The notes beneath the pieces are model-generated. The model was not told where the DNA came from and ran no database searches. It saw nothing but the letters and a program-made list of their open reading frames with translations. Position numbers and translations under genes: made by a program. Below are positions 25,699 through 34,588 of a DNA stretch of 39,882 nt, piece by piece; position 1 is the first letter of the stretch, and each line of letters begins with the position of its first letter. This stretch comes from Bacteroidales bacterium (GTDB lineage: Bacteria; Bacteroidota; Bacteroidia; Bacteroidales; VadinHA17): the NCBI GenBank assembly GCA_003141415.1, contig PLLX01000198.1:1-39882 (forward strand), given 5' to 3'.

Positions 25699-26973
25699 TC
25701 AGAAATCTGATTTAATGCCCCGTGCGTCGTTTACTCCGCGAAACATGGCCAGAATATTTTCCACCTGTAGGTTGATTAGGATATTGTGAATTGAATTAAA
25801 TACATACCCTCCGCCTTCACTGAAAATATCGATGCGCTCACGAACTTCGCGATAAACTTCTTCCGGTGTTCCGAATGGCAATGTCTTTTGCATATCAAGC
25901 CCGCCACCCCAAAATACCAGATCTTTGCCGAATTCTGCCTTCAGCCTTTTGGCATCCATTCCGGTAGTCGAAACCTGTATGGGATTCAATACATCAAAGC
26001 CCGCTTCAATCAAGTCGGGAATCAGGTCGTAAATTGCTCCGCAATTGTGAATAAAAATTTTCCAGTCAGTCAGTTCATGAATTTTGGTATTGATAGCATT
26101 TTGGAATGGTTTAAACAACGAGCGATAGGTTTCCGGATCAAGGAACAGGCTGTTCTGAGTACCGAAATCAGTCCCACTGACGAAAACCACCTGAGCATGA
26201 TGGCCTATGACTTTGACCAGCAATTCAACATTCTTCAGGGCTATCTCACATTGTTTTTCGAATACCTGATAAATATAATCAGCGCGCATAATCAGCGACA
26301 TATACCATTGCTGAATATCACGAATGCGCTTCGTTTGTTTACGCCATGTGGCCGGCACCAGGGCAATGTCGCCAAAAGCCATTCCCTGAATCGTTATGTA
26401 GATACCATAATCGGTTTCTTCATAAAGTTTCCGAGTAGTTTGGGCATAATATTTCAGATCCTTTTCTGACGAAATCCCAAAATCGTCAGCATTGTCCTGC
26501 AGCTTTAAGCGTTCGTCATCGATTGGTTCCTGCCTCATTATAGCGTCAAAAAAGAACCTTGATTCAAGCATTTTTGCACTGGGCAGGACGGATAAATCAC
26601 CTTCCGGATAGATCAGGAAAGCGCCATTTTCATCATTTGTGTAATTAAAATTACCAGATACCAAAATTTCCGTTCCATCAGGCATTGTAAATGGTTTCCA
26701 ATTCTCATTCCTGAACTCGAACAAGGTGGCCGAGCCGGGAACTCCTACAACATCAAGATGTAGCTTTTTAGGGAGTGGTTCTTCCACTTCGCCCAGCATA
26801 TGGTAGGGCTCAATAATCATTACTTTCTCTTTGTATCCCGGCAACGAAGCCTGATTAAAGTAATGCAATGCTGTTGCACCAATGCCTGTCTGTCCACCTG
26901 CTCCCATATCTACGCACAAACGGTTGGGCATTTCATGACTTAATGTCTTGATCAGTTGTTCTCTGGGTGTCAT
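25699..26973 (-). CDS. Second uroporphyrinogen-decarboxylase-fold protein
   Basis: 424 residues, ATG at 26973 (MTPREQLIKTLSHEMPNRL). It belongs to a longer subgroup than the one at 19925, with an insertion of about 60 residues in the N-terminal half. H309-N-C311 (FIHNCG) matches the H-x-C metal motif, and H396 (FNSIHNILINLQVENI) stands where MtaA-type proteins have the third ligand Cys. It sits 14 bp after the lectin-like remnant and one base before the MFS gene. Operon position with a sugar transporter and hydrolase suggests a role in sugar processing in the cytoplasm. No haem gene is near. Confidence 0.82.
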   Translation of the reverse strand: MTPREQLIKTLSHEMPNRLCVDMGAGGQTGIGATALHYFNQASLPGYKEKVMIIEPYHMLGEVEEPLPKKLHLDVVGVPGSATLFEFRNENWKPFTMPDGTEILVSGNFNYTNDENGAFLIYPEGDLSVLPSAKMLESRFFFDAIMRQEPIDDERLKLQDNADDFGISSEKDLKYYAQTTRKLYEETDYGIYITIQGMAFGDIALVPATWRKQTKRIRDIQQWYMSLIMRADYIYQVFEKQCEIALKNVELLVKVIGHHAQVVFVSGTDFGTQNSLFLDPETYRSLFKPFQNAINTKIHELTDWKIFIHNCGAIYDLIPDLIEAGFDVLNPIQVSTTGMDAKRLKAEFGKDLVFWGGGLDMQKTLPFGTPEEVYREVRERIDIFSEGGGYVFNSIHNILINLQVENILAMFRGVNDARGIKSDF

Positions 26974-26987
26974 AGTATAGTTTGTAA

Positions 26988-27452
26988 TTATTTTACTTCA
27001 ATATTATCAAAATCAACCGGGTGAAAACTGCTTCCTAAACCGACCATTCCATGAGTATAGGTCGAATCGGTGATGTAGGCCACAACCTGCTCATTAATAA
27101 TTGCTTTTATTTTGTCTCCTTTTGTGTTAAGCAGAATAAAATGCCCGCTGTTTTCATTCAAGGCAATTAGTCCTGATGCCAGTTTTTACTGTCCGCTATT
27201 AGTTCCCATTTGCCTAATGATTGCAGTTTTAATAGATAAGCTTCAGGTAATTTGTGAGACTGGTGCATTTCGGTTGCACGGCATAAAATTGTGGCATAGC
27301 TGTATGACTCGGAAAAAAATATTTCGCGGCTCATCGCATAATCAGTCCATGACGAATCACCCACAACAGTTTGGTTAAAAACCGGGGTATCTTCCCATTC
27401 GATTGTTTGCCTATTTTGCTTTTTTTGGATAGACAAAATTTTCGTTTTTCAT
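26988..27452 (-). pseudogene. Frameshifted lectin-like (GH59/LamG-type) domain gene
   Basis: Three reading-frame pieces form one domain of about 150 residues. An ATG at 27452 opens MKNENFVYP. The next frame carries EWEDTPVFNQTVVGDSSWTD to a stop at 27167. A third frame carries ASGLIALNENSGHFILLN and ends FHPVDFDNIEVK at 26988. Both changes of frame are single-base differences in A-runs (one extra, one missing). The pattern resembles the C-terminal lectin-like domain of galactocerebrosidases (GH59) or related concanavalin-like domains. No catalytic barrel or signal peptide accompanies it. Confidence 0.65.
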
Positions 27453-27491
27453 TATTTTAATTATTTCCTTATCAACTATATCGCTCAATTT

Positions 27492-30400
27492 TCAATAAGA
27501 ATAGTTCCTGTTTTTCTCTGACAGGACAACTTCAATTGCATGAATTCCCGGTTTTTCTATCTTAATGATTTTGATTTCTGATTGATTTTCGCAGAAAATC
27601 TTCAGTTGATCTTTCCCGGTAGTTTGAATAGCAAAGGTACACCGATTCCCTTTAATTTCCATTCCCAAAATATCGGTAGTCATGCTGTCTGGCATTACAG
27701 CGATACCATTGGAAACGGTAATTGTTTCAAGGTAATTTCGCCTGACATCAACCTTAAATCGCTGGTTGCCGAGTGTCAGGGTTGCCTGATGAACTATCGA
27801 ATCGCTCCACCAGTCAATATTGAGCAGATAAATGGTTCTGTGATTCAAATCATTCCAATCCCAAGCAGCAAATTCTATGTTTGGTGAATTTTCAATCCAC
27901 CCCTTCTGATGTTCATTTGCTATAGCATTGGCCCCAATCTCTTTCAGTGCTTCCATGTAACGATCTTTTATCGAAGCATCAACCGGATATTTCTTTTCAG
28001 GGAAGAAAATAACTTTTCCTTCGCCAACTTTATTCTCGTAGGGTTGGGTTGCTATTTTGTAATTTGCTCCGAGAAGTTCTTTTAATACTTTATCTTTTTT
28101 TGGGAAAACAACCGGCTTATTATGGATCAATTCTGTATTCAGGTGTGCTCCGGTCAACAATAAAGTTTTGCCTTTTTTTACAAAGTTAAATAATTTTTTG
28201 AAATCTTCATCTGAGTAAGTATTCCAACCCAGAAAAGCAATTGCTTTGTAGTTGTCCAGTATTTCCTGAGGGGCTTCGATTGGGAGCAAATCAATTAATC
28301 CGTATGGAGTTGAAGAGTACCATCCCTGCGGGGATTTTGGAGTAGGAAATTTGTAGATTGGTTGTAACCTGTTCCCGGGATAAAATACATTGAGCAGATC
28401 AAAGCTCTCTTCTGCGGGTCCGAAATTCCATTCTTCATTTTTTTGCGACCACACATTATTGCGCCCAAAACATTTCCATGCATCATTCCGGCCCTGAAAT
28501 AGAGCCACCGGAATAACCAGGTTCCCTCTTCTTTCGTGAGTTTGAATGTATCGGAACATATCCCGCTGGGCTTTGATATGTTCCTGCCCCGATTGACTGA
28601 ACCGGTCAATGCCGGTTTCTGTATTCCATAACCCATCTTCGGTATTGATATGTGTTGCCCCATGTATATACGAGATAGCGAGCGATAGGAACAGGCGTGT
28701 GGCATGTTCGGGAGCATCGAATGGTCCAGACGCCCACTGGGTGGCCAGATGCGTGCCGTAATCGTCTTTGCCATATGCCCGGCAGGCGCCCCTTATCGAC
28801 GACATGATTACTTCTTCGGGACCATACATCTGCTCAGCGCCCAACCATTCGTACCCGGCTTGAAACAGGTACCGGAACATGGTGGAAGGACCAGTATGCC
28901 TGATACTTGGTCCTTTTGCCTTGCTGAGGTTATCGACAAAGTATTTTGGGCCTTCTTCCATATTCTTTAATTTGAAAGGATCGTAGAAAACAAAGATTCC
29001 TTTTTCGTTCCGTATGGGCCTGTTTTTTGCAAAAATTCCTCCTTGTGGCCGGTATTTGGCTGCCAGGTCGGAGTATAGCCATTCCCATCTGAAATTGGTC
29101 CAGTAGTAATATCCGCCATCGTTTTCGTGTGCCTGGCGTCCCATATACAAGGGGCCCTCCATCCAACTTTCTTCCGGATTTATGTTCCTGCCGGTGATGG
29201 TACGGCCTTCAATCATTAAGGAATATGGCATCTGCAAATCGTTAAGAATTTTCAGTGACCGCTTATAAAACTCCGGATTAGCAACTTTTACATCGCTCCA
29301 CTGTTCGGATGGCCGCCAGCAAAAGGCGTTTCCTATTCCTTCGCGTACATACCAGACAATGTAATCTGAAAATTTCCTGAAGTTTTTATCAATGTAAACA
29401 TCATCGCCGGTGGAAATATATACTCGGTCGTTTTTTTGGGCTATAATCTGGTTGATTGCACATTTTATTTTCCGTGTTCCGTCAGTAATGCTTATGAATT
29501 GATTTAGACTTGCATCAACAGCAGTGAAAGTCAGGGTGTAAAGTCCGGTTTCATCAAATTGTTTTTCGTTTTCGGTAGCCGATATGTTTTTACTAGTTTT
29601 TATACTAAGTTTAGTGCCGGGACGGTTAATTTCGACCAAAAGAGCAAATTTTTTATTGGCATGAACGAATTGTGGTATGGCCACCACTTCAAAATCGCGA
29701 GCGCTGGTTTCGAGTAGCTCAACTGTTTTAATGGCATAAGGATACCGGGACGGAAAACCATCTTTCAACCGGATGTTAAGCTCAGCTTTCCCCACGATAG
29801 GTTCAGGAAGCTCAACTTCAAAATCGCCTACATTGGAAGCTCTGTCGAATACTTTCCCGGTAAAGAAAGTGTTTCCGTTAAGACTCATCTCAAATTCGGG
29901 CCATTCTTTTGTTGACAAGTTTTCGCCTATCCAGTTTTTCCGGTCTTTCTGATAAGGCTGAAAAGGAAGGAGTTTAAAGGAAGTGCTAGCATAGGTCAGC
30001 GAAGGCGTTCCAAAATGACATTGCCCCGAAATATCCTTACTGGCAAGCCTGAATAGAATACAGGCAATATCTTCGGGTATTTCGACATCATCCGAAAAAA
30101 CAAACCATTCCGGATGATTTGTGGGAATCTGGATTACTCTGATTTGGTCGGCATCGTCGTAAATATCATCCGGATGACGATCAGCCTTTTTCCTGTAGAG
30201 TTGGAGTTCAAGTTTCAGATATCCATTTTCAGGAATATTCAGTTTATTGGTTTTTACCGGAATCTCAACTTTTATTTTTTTGCCTTTAAAAGATTTTAAT
30301 TCATCTTCCGATATCCGATAGAAAACATTTCGTTCCAGCTTTCCGCCATTGCCCATAAAAACCAGTGAATACTTTTCGTTGTATGTCATGGTTGAATCAA

Positions 30401-30731
30401 GATAATCGTCAATATGGAAAGCAAAGTTCCGGAAAACATCTTCGCCTCGTCGGGAAAAAGGTTCAGGCAAAACACCAAAGCCGGTTATCCTGATGGATTG
30501 CTTGACAGGGTAGTCTTTCTTGCCAAAATCAAAAGTGACGTTTTGGGTTTTCCCAGGAAGGAGCAAAAATCCAGAGTCGGATTGGCTTACGAACATGACC
30601 TGCCGGTTCTCAATGGAGATATCTTTTGACCCTGTTGAAAGCTTGGTGCAGCCGAAATTTGACAGCAGAGTAGCAAGGATTGTCATCCTGAAAAGATTCA
30701 ACAAACTTTTTTTAAGTGGCAAATTATTCAT
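27492..30731 (-). CDS. Large lipoprotein, candidate clan GH-A glycoside hydrolase
   Basis: 1079 residues with a hydrophobic signal ending SNFGC (Cys28), a weak lipobox. The first 400 or so residues look beta-rich (CBM or Ig type). A central region from about 440 to 720 resembles a TIM barrel. Two Glu stand out: E633 in WLGAEQMYG and E698 in HINTEDGLW, spaced like acid/base and nucleophile of clan GH-A enzymes. From about 820 to 930 an AIAFLGWN...KKGKTLLLTGAHL segment resembles the glutamine-amidotransferase-like domain of GH42. A beta-type tail follows. I cannot place it in a named GH family. It heads the minus-strand operon and is probably exported to the cell surface or periplasm. Confidence 0.65.
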   Translation of the reverse strand: MNNLPLKKSLLNLFRMTILATLLSNFGCTKLSTGSKDISIENRQVMFVSQSDSGFLLLPGKTQNVTFDFGKKDYPVKQSIRITGFGVLPEPFSRRGEDVFRNFAFHIDDYLDSTMTYNEKYSLVFMGNGGKLERNVFYRISEDELKSFKGKKIKVEIPVKTNKLNIPENGYLKLELQLYRKKADRHPDDIYDDADQIRVIQIPTNHPEWFVFSDDVEIPEDIACILFRLASKDISGQCHFGTPSLTYASTSFKLLPFQPYQKDRKNWIGENLSTKEWPEFEMSLNGNTFFTGKVFDRASNVGDFEVELPEPIVGKAELNIRLKDGFPSRYPYAIKTVELLETSARDFEVVAIPQFVHANKKFALLVEINRPGTKLSIKTSKNISATENEKQFDETGLYTLTFTAVDASLNQFISITDGTRKIKCAINQIIAQKNDRVYISTGDDVYIDKNFRKFSDYIVWYVREGIGNAFCWRPSEQWSDVKVANPEFYKRSLKILNDLQMPYSLMIEGRTITGRNINPEESWMEGPLYMGRQAHENDGGYYYWTNFRWEWLYSDLAAKYRPQGGIFAKNRPIRNEKGIFVFYDPFKLKNMEEGPKYFVDNLSKAKGPSIRHTGPSTMFRYLFQAGYEWLGAEQMYGPEEVIMSSIRGACRAYGKDDYGTHLATQWASGPFDAPEHATRLFLSLAISYIHGATHINTEDGLWNTETGIDRFSQSGQEHIKAQRDMFRYIQTHERRGNLVIPVALFQGRNDAWKCFGRNNVWSQKNEEWNFGPAEESFDLLNVFYPGNRLQPIYKFPTPKSPQGWYSSTPYGLIDLLPIEAPQEILDNYKAIAFLGWNTYSDEDFKKLFNFVKKGKTLLLTGAHLNTELIHNKPVVFPKKDKVLKELLGANYKIATQPYENKVGEGKVIFFPEKKYPVDASIKDRYMEALKEIGANAIANEHQKGWIENSPNIEFAAWDWNDLNHRTIYLLNIDWWSDSIVHQATLTLGNQRFKVDVRRNYLETITVSNGIAVMPDSMTTDILGMEIKGNRCTFAIQTTGKDQLKIFCENQSEIKIIKIEKPGIHAIEVVLSEKNRNYSY

Positions 30732-30900
30732 TCGAAAATAAATTAGTTAGGATTTGCTGATAAAGTTAGCTTAATAATGTGAATTAAGAGTTGAAATAGA
30801 ATAAGTTATTAACATATAACATACAGATTGTCAGTAAATTATATATTATAAAATTAATTAAAACCTTGGAAATAAGTATATTATGACATAACTCTTAAAT
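30732..30900 (-). promoter_or_regulatory. Upstream region of the minus-strand operon
   Basis: This 170-bp AT-rich stretch must hold the promoter of the lipoprotein operon. It includes a solo IS end (30747-30770) only 16 bp from the start codon, and GTTATATGTTAAT on the minus strand near 30810-30822, a sequence that recurs near 22604 inside an IS end. No clear -7/-33 pair. Confidence 0.4.
30747..30770 (+). repeat. Solo inverted-repeat end of an IS5-like element
   Basis: TTAGGATTTGCTGATAAAGT matches both ends of the IS at 22554-24232 (TTAGGGTTTGCTGTTAAAGT) almost exactly. No partner end or transposase of that type follows. It is either the stub of a deleted copy or a non-autonomous relative. 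Confidence 0.55.
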
Positions 30901-30932
30901 ATGTCAGTCAATATGATTCCTAAGGTAAAAGA

Positions 30933-32394
30933 CTGGAGTTTCCTCAAAAATAATCAATCAGGGAATAATGATAATTGAAAAGTGTCATAATGGGGTCCAA
31001 TTCTACTCTTAAATCCAATTATTCCCTGCTTAGAATGCCTTAATAGTTCAAAGATGCCATCAGCCATGGCATAATTATAGAACGAAGATACTCCAAAAAA
31101 TCTTTTCGACAGGATAAAAATTTTCTGTACCATAATTATCAATTTTATGGATATTCCGAGGTATATACTTGAAAAGTAAGCGATTGCATGCACCATTACA
31201 GTTATGTTGCGAATGGAATTATAACCCAGAACTCTAAAGTCTTCCATGTTGTAAGACTGTTTGATATATCGGTAACACTCATAACATTTCCAACGGGTTA
31301 AATAAATTTCGACAATCTTCCAAAGTTGTTTATTGTTGTGGATATTCACTTGTTTATTTGTTAAAAGCAGCATCGGTTGTTGTCCAAACCCTTTAACGAT
31401 CACGAGCGTATAACAGATATCGGGGTATTCTGGTAAAGCCACAGTAATAGCCCCATAGTTTAAATGGATAAATTCCTCTTTGCCGTCTTTAGCAACATAA
31501 ATGTGGGCCTTATGATTAAGCTCTACATGACGATTAATGCGCTCTGCCTTTACCTGTCTGGCTGTATTCTTACCGTAATGTAGGTAACGGTTCATTTTTA
31601 ATCGGGTCACAAATTGCAGGGACTCATTGGTAAAGCTACGGATAAGATCAATGTCATCACCCTGCCGGTCAATTGCCTATGTGCCTTTTGTACCTGTAAA
31701 TGTTTTGACTTTTTTGATAATCTCTGTCAGCTTTTCGGTGCTACCCGGATAATCCTCAGTTTCTGTTGAGTATGCTTCACAATACAATGGGACAATCCTG
31801 TCATGAGCCAGGTTTGCTGCGGTTACCTGGCAAAGATGATAGCCCTTTGCATGTACATGATTGCTGCCATCATAAATGTTACATAAGTTTTCCATTGCTT
31901 TTGCGCATGGCTTCATCATGTCGCCCGGGTCGATTGCTATAACCATTGTGTCATCAATCTTATCATCTGTCAGTCGCATTATATGATTATTTATTGTGCA
32001 GGTCAGGTCTTCGTCACTTAGATTTCGACTCAGCCTATCTTCGGTCTTAATCAGTGGTATTCCATTAAAGCCCGGCTTATATTTGATAGCTTAACATCTT
32101 TCGATGCCTGTATTCCGTAAATCATCTCTTTAACTAATCGCTTTTTAACTTTGCCAAGATTTTTTGAAATAGTTCCTGAAAAAATTTATTACATTGCATC
32201 TTGAACCGGTTCATTAATAAAGAATTTGCGTCCATAAGCGTCTTGTGGTTTTGGTCAAATGCCAAGTTCGTGATTTGGACGCAATTTTTTTAAGGAAACT
32301 CAATTATTAAATAGTTTTCACTTGTAAAAGTTCTTAATGCCTCACCATATCATTATATCAACGTTTTTACCTCTAAATATTGAGGAAACTCCAG
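30933..32394 (-). mobile_element. IS4-family element nested in an older transposase gene
   Basis: 1462 bp with perfect 15-bp inverted repeats CTGGAGTTTCCTCAA at both ends. The 7-bp direct repeat TAAAAGA flanks it (30926-30932 and 32395-32401). Removing the element and one repeat restores the reading frame of the host transposase (PKVKELKLIS). The internal gene is broken, so it can move only if helped in trans. Confidence 0.88.
30954..32240 (-). pseudogene. IS4-family transposase, broken
   Basis: The main part is in one frame from about 32090 to 30954 but has an amber stop at 31677-31679 between TGTKGT and AIDRQGDD. Relatives usually have Trp there, so TGG to TAG is likely. The first catalytic Asp is in VIAIDPGDMMKP and the second in AIDRQGDD. 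The Y-R-E-K region is YLTRWKCYECYRYIK, with Glu one place off the consensus. Upstream, EMIYGIQASKDVKLSNISRA lies in another frame, so at least one frameshift is also present near 32070-32100, and another farther upstream. Confidence 0.82.
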
Positions 32395-33257
32395 TAAAAG
32401 AACTTAAATTAATTTCTATCTATTTGTATAACTGTGATAAATATAATTCAAAATTATAAAACGTCTGTAATCGTTTCTGCAATAATAATCATCCTGATTT
32501 TACTGATCAGGAGGTTATAAAAATCTATCTGTATGCAATGAACATCGAACGGTGATTAAAGATAAAACAAATATACGAATACACAAGCGACCATCTTTAC
32601 TCTTGGTTTCCATTATTGCCCACCTATGAAGTATTTATTATGAGAATAAACCGGCTAAGTGAAGCGTTCGGGAATTTAGCTTATGTGCCGCTTTCGGGAT
32701 ATTGTCCACAGGATTGCGATCTGAATACCAGTTTGATGGATCCCTTACCCATAATTACCTGTTAAGGGAAACGCATGCCATCGGTAGCAAAAGAGATATC
32801 CAATAAAGGATTTTGCTCAACTAAAAGCATATACTACTATAGTTTAAAATTGCATGTACTGGCTTTTCATCGGTCAGATCATCTACCTTTCCCGGAAAGC
32901 ATAGTTATTATTTCGGCTTCTGAGAATGATTTGAATGTTCATAAGCAAAACTGGTGTAACATACTCAACCATAGTTTCTTTGGTAACAAAATTTATCATG
33001 ATAGTGAACTACTAAAGGATATGATAAGTTTCAGTAATTCTCAAATATTAACACCGGCTAAAACGGTTAAAACCAGCCGGAGCTAATAGAACAATAGGAC
33101 AAGGCGGCTAATGACCTGTATTCAAGGGCTATTTCAAGTATAAGACAACCGATTGAATCGTTGTTTAACTGGATCATTGAAAAAACAGATATTCAGAGAG
33201 CGTCAAAAGTGCGTTAATTTAAAAGTGGGTTGATTTATGATACAGATGCATAACGAT

Positions 33258-34430
33258 TTATATTAATTTTTCTTCTATTACGGAGTTAATTATTCTACTG
33301 CTCGCATTCAAAATAGTACCATAGGCTCCATACATTTCTTCATGCTTGTACCATTTAATGTTTTTAGGTCCGCCGGCCCATGTATCATTTCTTATATCAC
33401 TTTCTATTCTTTCTTTTAACTTCGGGTAAAATACTTCTAAAACAGGCCCTCCTATGATGATAGTATTGGGGTCCAGAATATTTATCGCCACTATCAAGAT
33501 ATATCTAACAGCATTATAAACGTGATCAAGAAGACGATCATCTTTCTTTAATACATCTGGTACCTCATTAATGTTATTTATTTCAAGTCCATAACTTCTA
33601 TTTATAAAATTAAGAATCCCTTTCATAGATATTGCAGATTCTACGCTCTGAAGCTCTCCTTTTTCACAAGGGGATTGATAGGGAATATGCCCAATTTCAC
33701 CTGCGAATCCTCTATCTCCAAGGTATAATCCATTATTAAAAATTGACATTGAAATACCACTTCCTATATGTAGGAATATATAATTTGTATCATTCCATTT
33801 TCGTTGCCGTATTACTGAAGAGGCTTGAGCATGTATATCATGCTCAATAAACGTATATTGAATAGAAGGTAGAATTTTGAAGAATTGGCTAAAACTATAA
33901 TTATTAATAGATTTTATACGTGGAGCAAAGAGCCATGTTTTTGTTACAACATCTACTCCCCCAGCAAGAGCTATTGACAAACCAATTATTGATTCGGGTT
34001 TTATGCCAGCTACAATAAGTGAGTTAAAATAGGCAGAAGAAACCATTCCTGCAATATTTGAATGATTAATTTCAACCTGATAAGGGTAAGTATATCTTGA
34101 TATCTCATGTTCCCCCCAGTTAATAATTGAACAAAGGATTTCATCTTCCCTGATTTCTATGCCAAATAATAGATTTTTTTGGCTATTAAAATGATATTCT
34201 GAAGTTTTTCTACCTTTCCCAACACTTATTTTATTATTAGTCTTTATGACTATCTCTTTTTGATACAAAAGGTTCATGATGCTACTACATGATCCCCAAG
34301 AAAGATTTGTTTCTGAAACAATCCCATTTTTTGTATAAATTCCTTTTTTCAAAGCATAAATAACTTTTTGAATTGAAGTTATTCTCATTTCTCGATGAGA
34401 TGATTGATCAATTTTCTGTAGGCCAGCCAT
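33258..34430 (-). CDS. ROK-family transcriptional regulator (NagC/XylR-like)
   Basis: 390 residues. An N-terminal winged HTH (about 15-75; KNGIVSETNLSWGSCSSIMNLL) precedes a ROK sugar-binding domain (about 85-380). FLHIGSGISMSIFNNG and GFAGEIGHIPY are typical. The zinc site CxCGxxGCxE is degraded to CEKGELQSVE, keeping only the first Cys and the Glu. It is transcribed divergently from the kinase-SIS-MFS operon, with a perfect palindrome between them at 34516-34542. It most likely represses the operon until a sugar or sugar phosphate binds. Confidence 0.88.
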   Translation of the reverse strand: MAGLQKIDQSSHREMRITSIQKVIYALKKGIYTKNGIVSETNLSWGSCSSIMNLLYQKEIVIKTNNKISVGKGRKTSEYHFNSQKNLLFGIEIREDEILCSIINWGEHEISRYTYPYQVEINHSNIAGMVSSAYFNSLIVAGIKPESIIGLSIALAGGVDVVTKTWLFAPRIKSINNYSFSQFFKILPSIQYTFIEHDIHAQASSVIRQRKWNDTNYIFLHIGSGISMSIFNNGLYLGDRGFAGEIGHIPYQSPCEKGELQSVESAISMKGILNFINRSYGLEINNINEVPDVLKKDDRLLDHVYNAVRYILIVAINILDPNTIIIGGPVLEVFYPKLKERIESDIRNDTWAGGPKNIKWYKHEEMYGAYGTILNASSRIINSVIEEKLI

Positions 34431-34515
34431 AATTAATTATTATACATTTTGGTGCAAATATAAAAATCCCACTTGTAAAATCAAGCACATGCAATATTTT
34501 ATATTCTTTAAAAAA

Positions 34516-34542
34516 TAATTATATCAGATCTTGATATAATTA
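34516..34542. promoter_or_regulatory. Perfect 27-bp palindromic operator candidate
   Basis: TAATTATATCA (34516-34526), GATCT, then its exact reverse complement (34532-34542). It is 47 bp before the kinase start and 86 bp from the regulator start. NagC-type regulators bind AT-rich dyads of similar size, so this is the probable site for the adjacent ROK protein on both divergent promoters. Confidence 0.65.
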
Positions 34543-34588
34543 GAATTTTATCTAGATTTGCTGAATAATTTTAATTCTATTAAAAAAA

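Larger units (their letters stand above)
30901..33220 (+). pseudogene. Older DDE transposase gene split by a nested IS
   Basis: The 5' end lies at 30901-30932 (ATG, reading MIPKVK) and resumes after the nested element at 32402 as ELKLISIYLYNCDKYNSKL. The protein continues through FTDQEVIKIYLYAMNIER, YTSDHLYSWFPLLPTYEVF, SNKGFCSTKSIYYYSLKLH and NKIYHDSELL, and ends near RQPIESLFNWIIEKTDIQRA. It resembles IS982-like/DDE_Tnp_1 transposases of Bacteroidota. In addition to the insertion there are stops near 32439, 32516, 32552, 32763 and 33087. Its own inverted repeats are not obvious. Confidence 0.7.

Noticed and set aside
25888-26469. 193-codon open frame on the plus strand
   Set aside because: Exact antisense of the UroD-like gene, whose minus-strand frame has clear family motifs.
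28295-28774. 159-codon open frame inside the large lipoprotein gene
   Set aside because: Alternate frame of a long, well-supported gene; no domain or start signal.
22604-30822. GTTATATGTTAAT-like motif recurring at several sites as a shared operator
   Set aside because: The sequence is AT-rich, one copy lies inside an IS end, and other supposed copies match only in part. No consistent spacing to starts.
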